Of a stretch of DNA of 64,000 nucleotides, positions 28,325 to 36,850 are shown one piece after another. This DNA comes from Subdoligranulum variabile. Its GTDB lineage: Bacteria > Bacillota > Clostridia > Oscillospirales > Ruminococcaceae. Location: the NCBI GenBank assembly GCA_004554775.1, contig SFKI01000004.1:1-64000 (forward strand). Direction: 5' to 3'. The first letter of the stretch is position 1; every line of letters starts with the position of its first letter. The notes below the pieces were generated by a model that searched no databases, had not been told where the DNA came from, and saw only the letters and a program-made list of their open reading frames with translations. Made by a program: the position numbers and the translations under genes.

Positions 28325-28822
28325 TTGCGGGTCTTAGGGATCGACCCCGGCTACGCGATCGTGGGCTGGGGCGTTGTGGAATATATGGGCAACCGGTTTG
28401 CACCGGTGGGCTACGGGGCTGTTATCACCGAGAAAGACACCCCGTTTGAGCAGCGCTTGATCGAGATCTACGACGGCGTACTGGACATCTGCAAACGCTA
28501 CCAGCCCGAGGCACTCTCCATCGAAAAACTGTACTACCAGCACAACCAGACCACCGTCATCGGCGTGGCCGAAGCGCGCGGCGTCATTTTGCTGGCGGCA
28601 GCGCAGTGCGGCGTGCCGATCTACGAGTACACCCCCATGCAGGTCAAGCAGGCCATCACGGGCTACGGCAAGGCCGTGAAAAAGCAGATCCAGGAAATGA
28701 CCCGCATGATGCTGCACCTTGAGGCTATCCCCAAACCGGACGATACCGCCGACGCACTGGGCATGGCGATCGCGCATTGCCATTGCAGCCGCAGCCGCCT
28801 GATGGGCACGCCGGTACGATAG
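28325..28822 (+). CDS. ruvC: Holliday junction resolvase RuvC
   Basis: Endonuclease that cuts Holliday junctions together with RuvAB. From TTG 28325 the protein is 165 residues, the normal size, with catalytic acidic residues in LRVLGIDPGYA (Asp7), LSIEKLYYQ (Glu) and PDDTADALGMAI (Asp pair near the end). TTG is preferred because GGGGAGGTG lies 8 bases ahead and the family starts just before GIDPG; an upstream start at 28265 would overlap the promoter. First gene of ruvC-ruvA-ruvB. Confidence 0.95.
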   Translation: MRVLGIDPGYAIVGWGVVEYMGNRFAPVGYGAVITEKDTPFEQRLIEIYDGVLDICKRYQPEALSIEKLYYQHNQTTVIGVAEARGVILLAAAQCGVPIYEYTPMQVKQAITGYGKAVKKQIQEMTRMMLHLEAIPKPDDTADALGMAIAHCHCSRSRLMGTPVR

Positions 28823-28848
28823 CCTACTTTCTTTTCAAAGAAAGTAGG
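28823..28848. repeat. Palindrome (TTTCTTT core) directly after ruvC
   Basis: 12-bp arms CCTACTTTCTTT / AAAGAAAGTAGG around TC begin at the base after the ruvC stop. It has the same core as hairpins at 1448-1471 and 49025-49050. It may attenuate or terminate between ruvC and ruvA. Confidence 0.6.
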
Positions 28849-28902
28849 CAAAGAAACTTTCATTGACCATCCCATAAGGCGGGATATCCCATATAGTCCC
28901 AC

Positions 28903-28927
28903 GGGCGGATATGGAATCCGCCCCTAC
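28903..28927. repeat. R1 half-element between ruvC and ruvA
   Basis: Only the second hairpin of R1, GGGCGGATATGGAATCCGCCC, plus the CTAC end, is present. The remaining gap (28849-28968) has no gene. Confidence 0.7.
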
Positions 28928-28968
28928 AGAGTGCCATCGACCATTATTATATAAAAAGGAAGCAAACC

Positions 28969-29571
28969 ATGATCTATTGCCTGACTGGCAAAATCCTGAA
29001 AAAAAACCTCGATTCCGTTGTCATCAGCTGCGCGGGGGTGGGGTACTATGTGCAGATCCCGGCCACAACCGGCGAAGCCCTGCCCGCCCCGGGGCAGGAG
29101 GGCACGGTCTACACCCTCATGAACGTGACTGAGAACGATGTTTCCCTCTACGGCTTTGCCAACGAGGAACAGCGCGACTGCTTCAAGATGCTGACATCGG
29201 TGTCCGGCGTCGGCCCCAAGGCGGGCTTATCCATTCTGTCCATCATGAGCCCGGAAAAAGTCGCGCTGGCGGCGTCCAGCGGCGACCACAAAGCCTTTAC
29301 CAAGGCAAGCGGCGTCGGCCCCAAGCTGGCCCAGCGCATTGCCCTGGAGCTCAAAGACAAAGTGGGCAAGGGCCTGGCCAGCGGCACAGGCTTTGCGGGT
29401 GACATGGGCGTACCCGCGCCCAGCTCGGCCCCGGCGCAGGCTGTGGCGGCGCTGGTCAGCCTGGGCTACACCCCCAGCGATGCCGCCGCCGCAGTGGCCC
29501 GCGTGGACGAAACTTTGCCCGTACAGGATATCATCAAGGTGGCGCTGCGCAGCCTGTCCCGCGCGCGCTGA
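28969..29571 (+). CDS. ruvA: Holliday junction branch migration protein RuvA
   Basis: DNA-binding tetramer that loads RuvB on junctions. 200 residues: N-terminal OB fold (MIYCLTGKILKKNLDSVVISCAGVGYYVQI), helix-hairpin-helix pair (LTSVSGVGPKAGLSILS and ASGVGPKLAQRIALELK, about 71-130), a flexible linker, and the C-terminal RuvB-contact helices (AQAVAALVSLGYTPSDAAAAV). AAGGAAGC precedes the ATG. 12 bp before ruvB. Confidence 0.97.
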   Translation: MIYCLTGKILKKNLDSVVISCAGVGYYVQIPATTGEALPAPGQEGTVYTLMNVTENDVSLYGFANEEQRDCFKMLTSVSGVGPKAGLSILSIMSPEKVALAASSGDHKAFTKASGVGPKLAQRIALELKDKVGKGLASGTGFAGDMGVPAPSSAPAQAVAALVSLGYTPSDAAAAVARVDETLPVQDIIKVALRSLSRAR

Positions 29572-29583
29572 AAGGGGTAAGCA

Positions 29584-30636
29584 ATGAATCAGGAATATAT
29601 GGTAGACCCCACGCGCCTTGTCAGTCCGGACGCCATGCCCGCCGATGCCGAGGAGATCAGCCTGCGTCCCAAAACGCTGGATGACTACGTCGGCCAGGAA
29701 AAGGCCAAAGGCAACCTGAGGGTCTATCTGCGGGCGGCGCAGCAGCGCGGCGAGCCGATGGACCACATTCTGCTGTACGGCCCGCCCGGCCTTGGCAAAA
29801 CCACGCTGGCGGGCATCATTGCGCAGGAGATGGGCGTGCAGATCCGCATCACGTCCGGCCCGGCTATCGAGAAGCCCGGCGACCTGGCGGCGCTGCTGAC
29901 CAACCTGCAGGAGGGCGACGTCCTCTTTATCGACGAGATCCACCGTCTGTCCCGCCAGGTGGAAGAGGTGCTTTACCCGGCACTGGAGGATTTCGCGCTG
30001 GATATCATGATCGGCAAGGGCCCCAGCGCGCAGAGCATCCGCATCAACCTGCCGCGCTTCACGCTGGTGGGTGCGACCACCCGCGCCGGCCAGCTGACCG
30101 GCCCGCTGCGTGACCGCTTCGGCATTCTGCTCAAGCTCGAACTGTACAGCCCGCAGGAGCTGGCCCGCATCATCAGCCGCAGCGCGGGCATTCTGGGCGT
30201 GCCCATCACCGATGAAGGCGCGCTGGAACTGGCCCGCTGCGCGCGCGGCACGCCGCGTATCGCCAACCGCCTGCTCAAACGTTCGCGCGACTTTGCCATG
30301 GTGGAGAGCGAGGGCACCATCGACGAGGAGACCGCCATTGCGGCCCGCAAGTGGATGGACATTGACGAGCTGGGCCTGGATGAGCTGGACCGCAGCCTGC
30401 TGCGCGCCATTATCGAGATGTACAACGGCGGGCCGGTCGGTCTGGAAACGCTGGCTGCCGCGCTGGGTGAGGAAAGCGTCACGCTCGAGGATATCTGCGA
30501 GCCGTACCTGATGCAGATGGGCATGCTGACCCGCACCCCGCGCGGCCGCTGCGTGACCCGCCTGGCCTACGAGCACCTGCACATGGCCATGCCGCGCCGC
30601 TTTGACGAGGATGATGGGCAGCAGTCGATGTATTAA
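29584..30636 (+). CDS. ruvB: Holliday junction branch migration DNA helicase RuvB
   Basis: AAA+ motor, 350 residues. Walker A GPPGLGKTTLAGII (about 62-75), Walker B FIDEIHRL, sensor 1 LVGATTRAGQL, arginine finger region PLRDRFGI, and the C-terminal winged helix (RGRCVTRLAYEHL). AAAGGGGTAAGC precedes the ATG. Completes the ruvCAB set. Confidence 0.98.
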   Translation: MNQEYMVDPTRLVSPDAMPADAEEISLRPKTLDDYVGQEKAKGNLRVYLRAAQQRGEPMDHILLYGPPGLGKTTLAGIIAQEMGVQIRITSGPAIEKPGDLAALLTNLQEGDVLFIDEIHRLSRQVEEVLYPALEDFALDIMIGKGPSAQSIRINLPRFTLVGATTRAGQLTGPLRDRFGILLKLELYSPQELARIISRSAGILGVPITDEGALELARCARGTPRIANRLLKRSRDFAMVESEGTIDEETAIAARKWMDIDELGLDELDRSLLRAIIEMYNGGPVGLETLAAALGEESVTLEDICEPYLMQMGMLTRTPRGRCVTRLAYEHLHMAMPRRFDEDDGQQSMY

Positions 30637-30637
30637 C

Positions 30638-30801
30638 GCGCTTCGCGCTCAAAGAAGGGGTTCGTCGCTTGTGGCTGCGCCACGCTCCTGCCGCTTGGCG
30701 GCCAAAACGATGGCCGCCAGCCAGCAGAGCTGGCACCACTCGTTCGGTTGCAAGCCCCACTGGGGCTTGCATCGCTGACGCGACCCCGAACCCCTCCTTT
30801 G
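30638..30801. other. Five-stem structured element between ruvB and glmM
   Basis: A small GCGC-TTC-GCGC hairpin (30638-30648) is followed by a 152-bp unit closed by CAAAGAAGGGGTTCG (30650-30664) and CGAACCCCTCCTTTG (30787-30801), 14 of 15 pairs. Inside, in order: GTGGC-TGC-GCCAC (30671-30683), GGCGGCC / GGCCGCC (30697-30718), CCAGC-AGA-GCTGG (30721-30733), and GCAAGCCCC-ACT-GGGGCTTGC (30750-30770). Such a closed multi-branch design is not a simple terminator. It could be a structured RNA (either strand) or a REP-like mobile unit. No protein frame of note. Confidence 0.6.
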
Positions 30802-30813
30802 GATTCACCCCGT

Positions 30814-30908
30814 CGCAAAAAAGCACATTTTCGCGCCTGACGACACAAAAATGCACTTTTTTGCTCTAGAGGTATCCGCATCGTCGGCACATGTCCGCCG
30901 ATGCGGAT
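30814..30908. promoter_or_regulatory. Further hairpins upstream of glmM
   Basis: GCAAAAAAG / CTTTTTTGC arms surround 30823-30855 and may terminate the ruv transcript. Next comes a 13-pair hairpin (one mismatch) ATCCGCATCG..CGG (30874-30887) / CCG..CGATGCGGAT (to 30908), then ATGCCG-CTTAT-CGGCAT (30930-30946). No T-run follows the latter two, so they probably form a glmM leader. I cannot point to a clear promoter. Confidence 0.45.
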
Positions 30909-30999
30909 GGATTAAAAATCGCTAACCTCATGCCGCTTATCGGCATAAAATAATAAATCAACCAAATTGAATCAACCAATAGGAAAGGATCTGACGAGA

Positions 31000-32367
31000 A
31001 TGGGTAAATTGTTTGGTACTGATGGTGTCCGCGGCGTCGCGGGCAAGGACCTCACCTGTGAACTGGCACTTCAGATCGGCCGCGGCACGGCTGCCGTGCT
31101 GACCAGCCTGGACGGCCACCGCCCCAAAATCCTGATCGGCAAAGATACCCGCGTGTCCGGCGATATGCTGGAATCCACCCTGGCCGCTGGCCTGTGCAGC
31201 GTCGGCGCAGACGTTGAGTTGCTGGGGGTCATCCCCACCCCGGGCGTGGCCTACCTGGTCCGCAAATACCATGCCGATGCCGGTATTATGATCTCCGCCT
31301 CTCACAACCCGATGGAGTTCAACGGCATCAAAATCTTCAAGGGCGACGGCTACAAGCTGCCCGACGAGGTCGAGAACCAGATCGAAGCCCATGTCTTTAA
31401 CAACTGTGCCGACATCCGTCTGGCCGAGGGCGCTGACATCGGCCGTATCAAGATGTGCCGCACCGGCGTGAAGGACTACGTCGACTTCTTGCAGGAGCAC
31501 ATCGACGCCGACCTCACCGGCCTGCACGTGCTGTTTGACTGCGCCAACGGCGCATCCGCCAAGGTCGCGCAGGAGCTGTTCCCGCGCCTGGGCTGCGAGT
31601 GCGGCTTCATCGGCACCCAGCAGGACGGCGTTTCCGTCAACGATGGCTGCGGCTCCACCCATCTGGAGACCCTCGAGGCGGCCGTCAAGCAGGGCGGTTA
31701 CGACTGCGGCATTGCCTTTGACGGCGATGCCGACCGCTGCCTGGCCTGCGACGAGACCGGTGCCGAGATCGACGGCGACAAGATCATTGCCCTTGTCGGC
31801 TCCGACATGAAAGAGCGCGGCCGCCTGGACGGCAACACTGTCGTCGTGACTGTTATGTCCAATCTCGGCTTCATGAAGTATATGCAGTCTCTGGGCATCG
31901 AGACCGCCCGCACCGCCGTGGGTGACCGCTATGTGCTGGAGGAGATGCGCGCCCGCGGCTATGCCATCGGCGGCGAGCAGAGCGGCCACGTGATCTTTAT
32001 GCACCACTCTACCACCGGCGACGGTGAGCTGACCGCCGGCAAGCTGCTGAAAGTGCTGGCCCGCAAAAAGGCCGAGGAAGGCGCCAAGATGAGCGACCTG
32101 AACGCCGTGTACACCAAGTTCCCGCAGGTGCTCATCAATCTGACCGCCGACAAGGCCCAGAAGGAAGCCTACAAAGAGGATGAATACATCGCCGGTTTCA
32201 TCGAGAGCCAGCAGCAGAACCTGATGGGCATGGGCCGCGTCCTCGTGCGCGTTTCCGGCACCGAGCCGAAGATCCGCGTCATGGTCGAGGGCGAGGACCA
32301 GGAGGCCATCAAGTCCAGCGCCGACCGCATTGCCGATATGATCAAACAGCGTATCCTGGATAAATAA
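31000..32367 (+). CDS. glmM: Phosphoglucosamine mutase
   Basis: Interconverts glucosamine-6-phosphate and glucosamine-1-phosphate on the way to UDP-GlcNAc and peptidoglycan. 455 residues from ATG 31000, which has AGGAAAGGA ahead. Features: GKLFGTDGVRGVAGKDLT start, active-site phosphoserine in ISASHNPMEFNGIK (about 100), metal loop FDGDADRCL, sugar loop GEQSGH and phosphate loop RVSGTEPKIRVMVEG. First gene of a run of six plus-strand genes. Confidence 0.96.
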   Translation: MGKLFGTDGVRGVAGKDLTCELALQIGRGTAAVLTSLDGHRPKILIGKDTRVSGDMLESTLAAGLCSVGADVELLGVIPTPGVAYLVRKYHADAGIMISASHNPMEFNGIKIFKGDGYKLPDEVENQIEAHVFNNCADIRLAEGADIGRIKMCRTGVKDYVDFLQEHIDADLTGLHVLFDCANGASAKVAQELFPRLGCECGFIGTQQDGVSVNDGCGSTHLETLEAAVKQGGYDCGIAFDGDADRCLACDETGAEIDGDKIIALVGSDMKERGRLDGNTVVVTVMSNLGFMKYMQSLGIETARTAVGDRYVLEEMRARGYAIGGEQSGHVIFMHHSTTGDGELTAGKLLKVLARKKAEEGAKMSDLNAVYTKFPQVLINLTADKAQKEAYKEDEYIAGFIESQQQNLMGMGRVLVRVSGTEPKIRVMVEGEDQEAIKSSADRIADMIKQRILDK

Positions 32368-32402
32368 ACCGCTGCATCGTACAATACAAAGGAGAATTGC
32401 CT

Positions 32403-33266
32403 ATGCGCCCTGCCGACAGCTGGCGGGATTATGAACTGTTGGACGCCACCAACCACAACCGCCTGGAACGTTGGGGCGAGACGTTGCTCATCCGCCCCGA
32501 CCCGCAGGTCATCTGGAAAAACGACGAGACCAGCCCCCTGTGGGCCAAGGCCGATGCCGTGTACTACCGCTCGGCCAAGGGCGGGGGGCAGTGGAACTAC
32601 CACAAGCGCCTGCCCCAGAAATGGCAGATCCACTGGGGCGAGCTGACCCTCATCGTCAGCCCCACCGGCTTTAAGCACACCGGCGTTTTCCCCGAGCAGG
32701 CCGTCAACTGGGCCTGGTATCAGGAGAAGATCAAAGCGGCGGGCCGTCCGATCCGGGTGCTGAACCTCTTCGGCTACACGGGCGGCGCTACGCTGGCCTG
32801 CCTGGCTGCAGGGGCCAGCGTCACCCACGTGGACGCCAGCAAAGGCATGGTGGCCTGGGCGCGTGAGAACGCCGCCGCCAGCAATCTGGCCGACCGCCCC
32901 TGCCGCTGGATCGTGGACGACTGCGCCAAATTTGTGCAGCGCGAGATCCGCCGCGGCAGCCGGTACGACGCCGTCATCATGGACCCGCCCAGCTACGGGC
33001 GCGGCCCCGGCGGCGAGATCTGGAAGCTGGAGGACAACGTATACGACCTCATCACCCTGACCGAACAGGTGCTGAGCGACGACCCGCTGTTCTTTGCCAT
33101 CAACTCCTACACCGAGGGCTTGAGCCCTGCGGTCATGGAATACATCGTCAAAACGACGTTTTGCCCCGCTGTGGGCGGGCACACCCACTGCGACGAGATC
33201 GGCCTGCCGGTCTCGGCCACCGGCGGCGTGGTGCCCTGCGGCGCTACCGCCATCTGGGAGAAGTAA
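32403..33266 (+). CDS. Class I SAM-dependent methyltransferase (RlmI/RlmK-like)
   Basis: 287 residues. SAM-binding motif I VLNLFGYTGGATLACLAAG, then VTHVDASKGMVAWARENAAASNL, and catalytic-type motif MDPPSYGRGPGGEIWKLED are typical of the PF10672 rRNA methyltransferase group, many of which modify 23S rRNA cytosine. The PUA domain of full RlmI is missing, so the target is uncertain. ATG 32403 with AAAGGAG ahead; an in-frame TTG at 32397 is inside the spacing. Stops 3 bp before ecfA1. Confidence 0.85.
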   Translation: MRPADSWRDYELLDATNHNRLERWGETLLIRPDPQVIWKNDETSPLWAKADAVYYRSAKGGGQWNYHKRLPQKWQIHWGELTLIVSPTGFKHTGVFPEQAVNWAWYQEKIKAAGRPIRVLNLFGYTGGATLACLAAGASVTHVDASKGMVAWARENAAASNLADRPCRWIVDDCAKFVQREIRRGSRYDAVIMDPPSYGRGPGGEIWKLEDNVYDLITLTEQVLSDDPLFFAINSYTEGLSPAVMEYIVKTTFCPAVGGHTHCDEIGLPVSATGGVVPCGATAIWEK

Positions 33267-33269
33267 ACT

Positions 33270-34115
33270 ATGCCGAATGAAGAACCGATGATCCGCGTGC
33301 AGGACGTCAAGTTCCGCTATGACCCCGAGCAGCCCGCCTACGCCGTGGACGGCGTGAGCCTGAACGTCCGCCGCGGCGAGTTTGTGGCCGTGCTGGGGGC
33401 CAACGGCTGCGGCAAAAGCACGCTGGCCAAGCATTTCAACGCCATTCTGCTGCCCGAGGCGGGCACCGTACTGGTCGAAAATATGGACACCCGCGGCGAG
33501 GATCACCTCTATGATATCCGCCAGAAGGTGGGTATGGTGTTCCAGAACCCCGACAATCAGATCGTGGCGACCATCGTCGAGGAAGATGTGGCTTTTGCGC
33601 CGGAAAACCTCGGCGTCCCGCCCGAGGAGATCCGCACCCGCATCGACGAAGCCATGAAGCTGGCGGGCATCTACGAAAAGCGCGAAGCTGCGCCGTATAA
33701 GCTCTCCGGCGGGCAGAAGCAGCGCGTCGCCATCGCGGGCGTTATCGCCATGCGTCCGGACTGCCTGGTGCTGGACGAAGCCACCGCCATGCTGGACCCC
33801 CACGGCCGCAGCCAGGTCATGCGCACCATCCATCAACTGCGCGAGGCTGGCATTTCGATCGTGTCCATCACCCATTATATGGAGGAAGCCGCCCAGGCCG
33901 ACCGCGTACTGGTCATGAGCCGGGGCCGCATTGTGATGGAAGGTACGCCCGAGCAGGTGTTCAGCCAGACCGAACGGCTGCACAGCTACCATCTGGATGT
34001 GCCCCAGGCGGCGGAGCTGCGGGATGAACTGGTGAAAATCGGCATCCCCATGCCGGGAAATGTTATCACCCCCGACCGCTGCGCCGAGGAGCTATACAAG
34101 CTGCTCAAGGAATAA
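33270..34115 (+). CDS. ecfA1: Energy-coupling factor transporter ATPase EcfA1
   Basis: ABC ATPase of a group II ECF vitamin transporter. 281 residues; Walker A GANGCGKST (about 45-53), Q loop FQNPDNQIVATIVEEDVAF, signature LSGGQKQR, Walker B CLVLDEATAMLD and the H loop ITHYMEEA. The NPDNQ-type Q loop is typical of EcfA1. Works with the following ecfA2 and ecfT; substrate-binding S subunits are not in the window and must be coded elsewhere. Confidence 0.95.
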   Translation: MPNEEPMIRVQDVKFRYDPEQPAYAVDGVSLNVRRGEFVAVLGANGCGKSTLAKHFNAILLPEAGTVLVENMDTRGEDHLYDIRQKVGMVFQNPDNQIVATIVEEDVAFAPENLGVPPEEIRTRIDEAMKLAGIYEKREAAPYKLSGGQKQRVAIAGVIAMRPDCLVLDEATAMLDPHGRSQVMRTIHQLREAGISIVSITHYMEEAAQADRVLVMSRGRIVMEGTPEQVFSQTERLHSYHLDVPQAAELRDELVKIGIPMPGNVITPDRCAEELYKLLKE

Positions 34116-34177
34116 TCCCATTATAGGCAGAAACGGCACCCATCGCGGGCGGTATTCTGCGGGAAAGGAACAGAACC

Positions 34178-35053
34178 GTGTCAGAGATCATTCGTGTAGA
34201 ACACCTGAATTATGTGTACAACCCCGGCATGCCAGACGAGACTACCGCGCTGGACGATGTAAGCTTCAGCGTGGATGAGGGCGATTTTGTCGGCATCATC
34301 GGCTCCACCGGCAGCGGAAAATCGACGCTGATCAGCCACTTCAATGGCCTGAACCGCCCCACGTCCGGCCGCATCCTCATCGACGGCAAGGATATGTGGG
34401 AGCAGGGGGCCGACCTGCGGGCGTTCCGCTTCCAGGTCGGGCTGGTCATGCAGTACCCCGAATACCAGCTGTTTGAGGAGACCTGCGCCAAGGATATCGC
34501 CTACGGCCCGCGCAACATGGGCCTGGACGAAGCCGAGATCGACCACCGCGTCAAAGAGGCCGCCGCCTTTGTCGGCCTTTCAGATGCGCTTTTGCAAAAA
34601 AGCCCGTTCGAGCTTTCAGGCGGGCAGAAGCGCCGCGTAGCCATCGCCGGTGTCATGGCGATGCACCCCCGCGTGCTGGTGCTGGACGAACCCGCAGCGG
34701 GCCTGGACCCCGAGGGCCGCGATACGATTTTGAGCCAGATCCGCGACTACCATGAAAAAACCGGCATTACGGTGCTGCTGGTCAGCCATTCGATGGAAGA
34801 TATCGCCAAATACGCCAACCGCGTGTTGGTGATGAGCCACGCCAAGCTGGCCATGTACGACACAGTGGAAAACGTTTTTGCCCATGCGCAGGAACTGCTG
34901 GAACTGGGGCTTTCGGTGCCGCAGGTCACGCAGATTTTTTTGAAACTGCGCCAGATGGGGCTGGATATCCCCACCGACGTCTACACGATGCCCTACGCCG
35001 TCAAGACCATCCAAAAGGCGCTGGCGGCCAAACAGGCAAAGGGGGTGCAGTAA
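34178..35053 (+). CDS. ecfA2: Energy-coupling factor transporter ATPase EcfA2
   Basis: 291 residues from GTG 34178 (AAAGGAACAG ahead). Walker A GSTGSGKST, Q loop MQYPEYQLFEETCAKDIAYGP (typical of EcfA2), signature LSGGQKRR, Walker B LVLDEPAAGLDP and H loop VSHSMEDIA. Hetero-dimer partner of EcfA1. Its stop TAA is directly followed by the ATG of ecfT. Confidence 0.95.
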   Translation: MSEIIRVEHLNYVYNPGMPDETTALDDVSFSVDEGDFVGIIGSTGSGKSTLISHFNGLNRPTSGRILIDGKDMWEQGADLRAFRFQVGLVMQYPEYQLFEETCAKDIAYGPRNMGLDEAEIDHRVKEAAAFVGLSDALLQKSPFELSGGQKRRVAIAGVMAMHPRVLVLDEPAAGLDPEGRDTILSQIRDYHEKTGITVLLVSHSMEDIAKYANRVLVMSHAKLAMYDTVENVFAHAQELLELGLSVPQVTQIFLKLRQMGLDIPTDVYTMPYAVKTIQKALAAKQAKGVQ

Positions 35054-35872
35054 ATGCTGCGTGATATTACCATTGGCCAGCATTTTCCGGGCAATTCGGT
35101 ACTGCACCGCTGCGACCCGCGCCTGAAGCTGGTGGCGACCATCGCCTACATTGTGGTGCTGTTTGTGGCACCCAACCCCGTGGGCCTGGCGCTGTCCATC
35201 GCACTGCTGGCGGCGCTGTATAAAATTGCCAGGATCCCCGGCAAGATGATCCTCAAGAGCTTAAAGCCCATCGTGCCCATCGTACTGTTTACGGCGGTGC
35301 TCAACCTGTTTTTTGTCACGGGCGAGGGCGAGCCGCTCGTCCACATCTGGGTGCTGAAGATCTACGCCGAGGGCATCCGCTATGCGATCCTGCTGACGAT
35401 CCGCGTCTGCGCATTGATCGCAGGTACGAGCCTTTTGACCTACACCACCAGCCCCATTGTGCTGACCGATGCCATCGAAAACCTGCTGCGCCCGCTGGCA
35501 AAGATTCATTTCCCGGTGCATGAGCTGGCGATGATGATGACGATCGCGCTGCGGTTCATCCCGACGCTGATCGAGGAGACCGAGAAGATCATGAACGCCC
35601 AGAAAGCGCGCGGCGCGATGCTGGACAACGGCACGTTTACCCAGCGCATCAAGGCATTGGTGCCGGTGCTGATCCCGCTGTTTATCTCGGCGTTCCGCCG
35701 CGCGGACGAGCTGGCCATGGCTATGGAATGCCGCTGCTACCACGGCGGCGAGGGCCGCACCCGCTTGAAGCAGCTGAAATTTACGCCCGAGGACATGCGG
35801 TGTACGGTGATTATTACGGCTGCGCTGCTTATCATCTGCGCCACCCGCCTGTTTGTGCCGGGATTGGCGTGA
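35054..35872 (+). CDS. ecfT: Energy-coupling factor transporter transmembrane protein EcfT
   Basis: 272 residues, membrane coupling subunit linking the two ATPases to interchangeable S subunits. Starts MLRDITIGQHFPGNSVLHRCDPRLKLV, typical of EcfT, with five to six helices; the two coupling-helix Ala-Arg-Gly type motifs appear as AQKARGAML (about 183-191) and AMECRCYHGGEGRTR (C replacing A in the second ARG-like site). Starts at the base after the ecfA2 stop, so translation is probably coupled. Confidence 0.94.
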   Translation: MLRDITIGQHFPGNSVLHRCDPRLKLVATIAYIVVLFVAPNPVGLALSIALLAALYKIARIPGKMILKSLKPIVPIVLFTAVLNLFFVTGEGEPLVHIWVLKIYAEGIRYAILLTIRVCALIAGTSLLTYTTSPIVLTDAIENLLRPLAKIHFPVHELAMMMTIALRFIPTLIEETEKIMNAQKARGAMLDNGTFTQRIKALVPVLIPLFISAFRRADELAMAMECRCYHGGEGRTRLKQLKFTPEDMRCTVIITAALLIICATRLFVPGLA

Positions 35873-35894
35873 TGCGTTGATTTTCTGGTGGGCT

Positions 35895-35964
35895 GTAGGG
35901 GCGGATTCTATATCCGCCCGCAAAATGCGTGCCGCTCACGGGCGGATATGGAATCCGCCCCTAC
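35895..35964. repeat. R1 repeat immediately upstream of truA
   Basis: GTAGGGGCGGATTCTATATCCGCCC and GGGCGGATATGGAATCCGCCC, ending CCTAC at 35964, 18 bases before the truA ATG. Fills most of the ecfT-truA gap and replaces the place where a ribosome site would be. Confidence 0.8.
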
Positions 35965-35982
35965 GATATTGTTGATAATTCT

Positions 35983-36762
35983 ATGACCTATCTTTTATGG
36001 ATTGCCTACAAAGGCACGAATTACGGCGGGTTTCAGGTGCAGCCCAATGCACCCACCGTCTGCGCCGCTGTGCAGGATGCCATGCAGCGGGTGCTGGGCT
36101 GCCGCCCCGATGTAAAAGGCTGCTCCCGCACCGATGCCGGCGTCCATGCGCGGCGTTTCGCGCTCAGTTTCTGCTATACTGGCAAGGTCCCGGCGGAAAA
36201 GATGGTGCAGGCGTTCAACGCGCATCTGCCACCGGATATCCGCGCGCTGGAAATTCAGCCCGTGCCAGAGGACTTCCACGCCCGCTACGCCGCCCACGCC
36301 AAGACCTACCGCTACTATATTTTAAACGCCCGCGTTGACGACCCCTTTACCTTTGATACCTGCTACCGGGTCGGTCAACCGCTGGATGTGGCCGCGATGC
36401 AGGCGGCGGCAGCGCAGTTCGTCGGCACGCACGACTTTTTGGCGCTGTGCGCGTCAGGATCGAGTGTCGCCGCGCACGGGGATACCGTGCGGACGATCAT
36501 GCGGTGCACCGTGGAAAAAGATGGCGGCAACGTCATCATCACAGTGACGGCGGATGGGTACCTTTACAATATGGTACGCATTTTGGCCGGGACGTTAGTC
36601 GAGACCGGGCTGCACAAGCGCCTGCCCGAGAGCATCCCCGATCTGCTTGCCAGCCGCGACCGGCGCTTGGCAGGACAGACCTTGCCTGCTAAAGGGTTGT
36701 TTTTGGAGAATGTGGAATATCCAGAACTGCCGGGTGCTGCCACCTTGCGGCAGCACCCTTAA
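35983..36762 (+). CDS. truA: tRNA pseudouridine(38-40) synthase TruA
   Basis: Isomerises uridines 38-40 in the anticodon arm. 259 residues from ATG 35983 (MTYLLWIAYKGTNYGGFQVQPN is the usual family start). The catalytic aspartate is in GCSRTDAGVHARRFALSF, and the C-terminal half has YLYNMVRILAGTLVETG. No Shine-Dalgarno precedes the ATG: the preceding 18 bases (ATATTGTTGATAATTCT) are poor and an R1 repeat lies ahead. The last ten codons (PGAATLRQHP) run into the transcription terminator hairpin, so the tail is not conserved sequence. Confidence 0.93.
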   Translation: MTYLLWIAYKGTNYGGFQVQPNAPTVCAAVQDAMQRVLGCRPDVKGCSRTDAGVHARRFALSFCYTGKVPAEKMVQAFNAHLPPDIRALEIQPVPEDFHARYAAHAKTYRYYILNARVDDPFTFDTCYRVGQPLDVAAMQAAAAQFVGTHDFLALCASGSSVAAHGDTVRTIMRCTVEKDGGNVIITVTADGYLYNMVRILAGTLVETGLHKRLPESIPDLLASRDRRLAGQTLPAKGLFLENVEYPELPGAATLRQHP

Positions 36763-36764
36763 TA
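36732..36764 (+). terminator. Terminator hairpin overlapping the end of truA
   Basis: GGGTGCTGC / GCAGCACCC stem with apical CACCTTGCG; the truA stop codon (36760-36762) is at its 3' edge. Same apical sequence as the acn terminator. Confidence 0.65.
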
Positions 36765-36850
36765 TAGTGGGCTTCTGCCCGCTACTTCCGATAGCAACGA
36801 CAGATTGACCCCTCCGGGGCCAAAACGACTCTATGAGGGTAGAGTTAATG

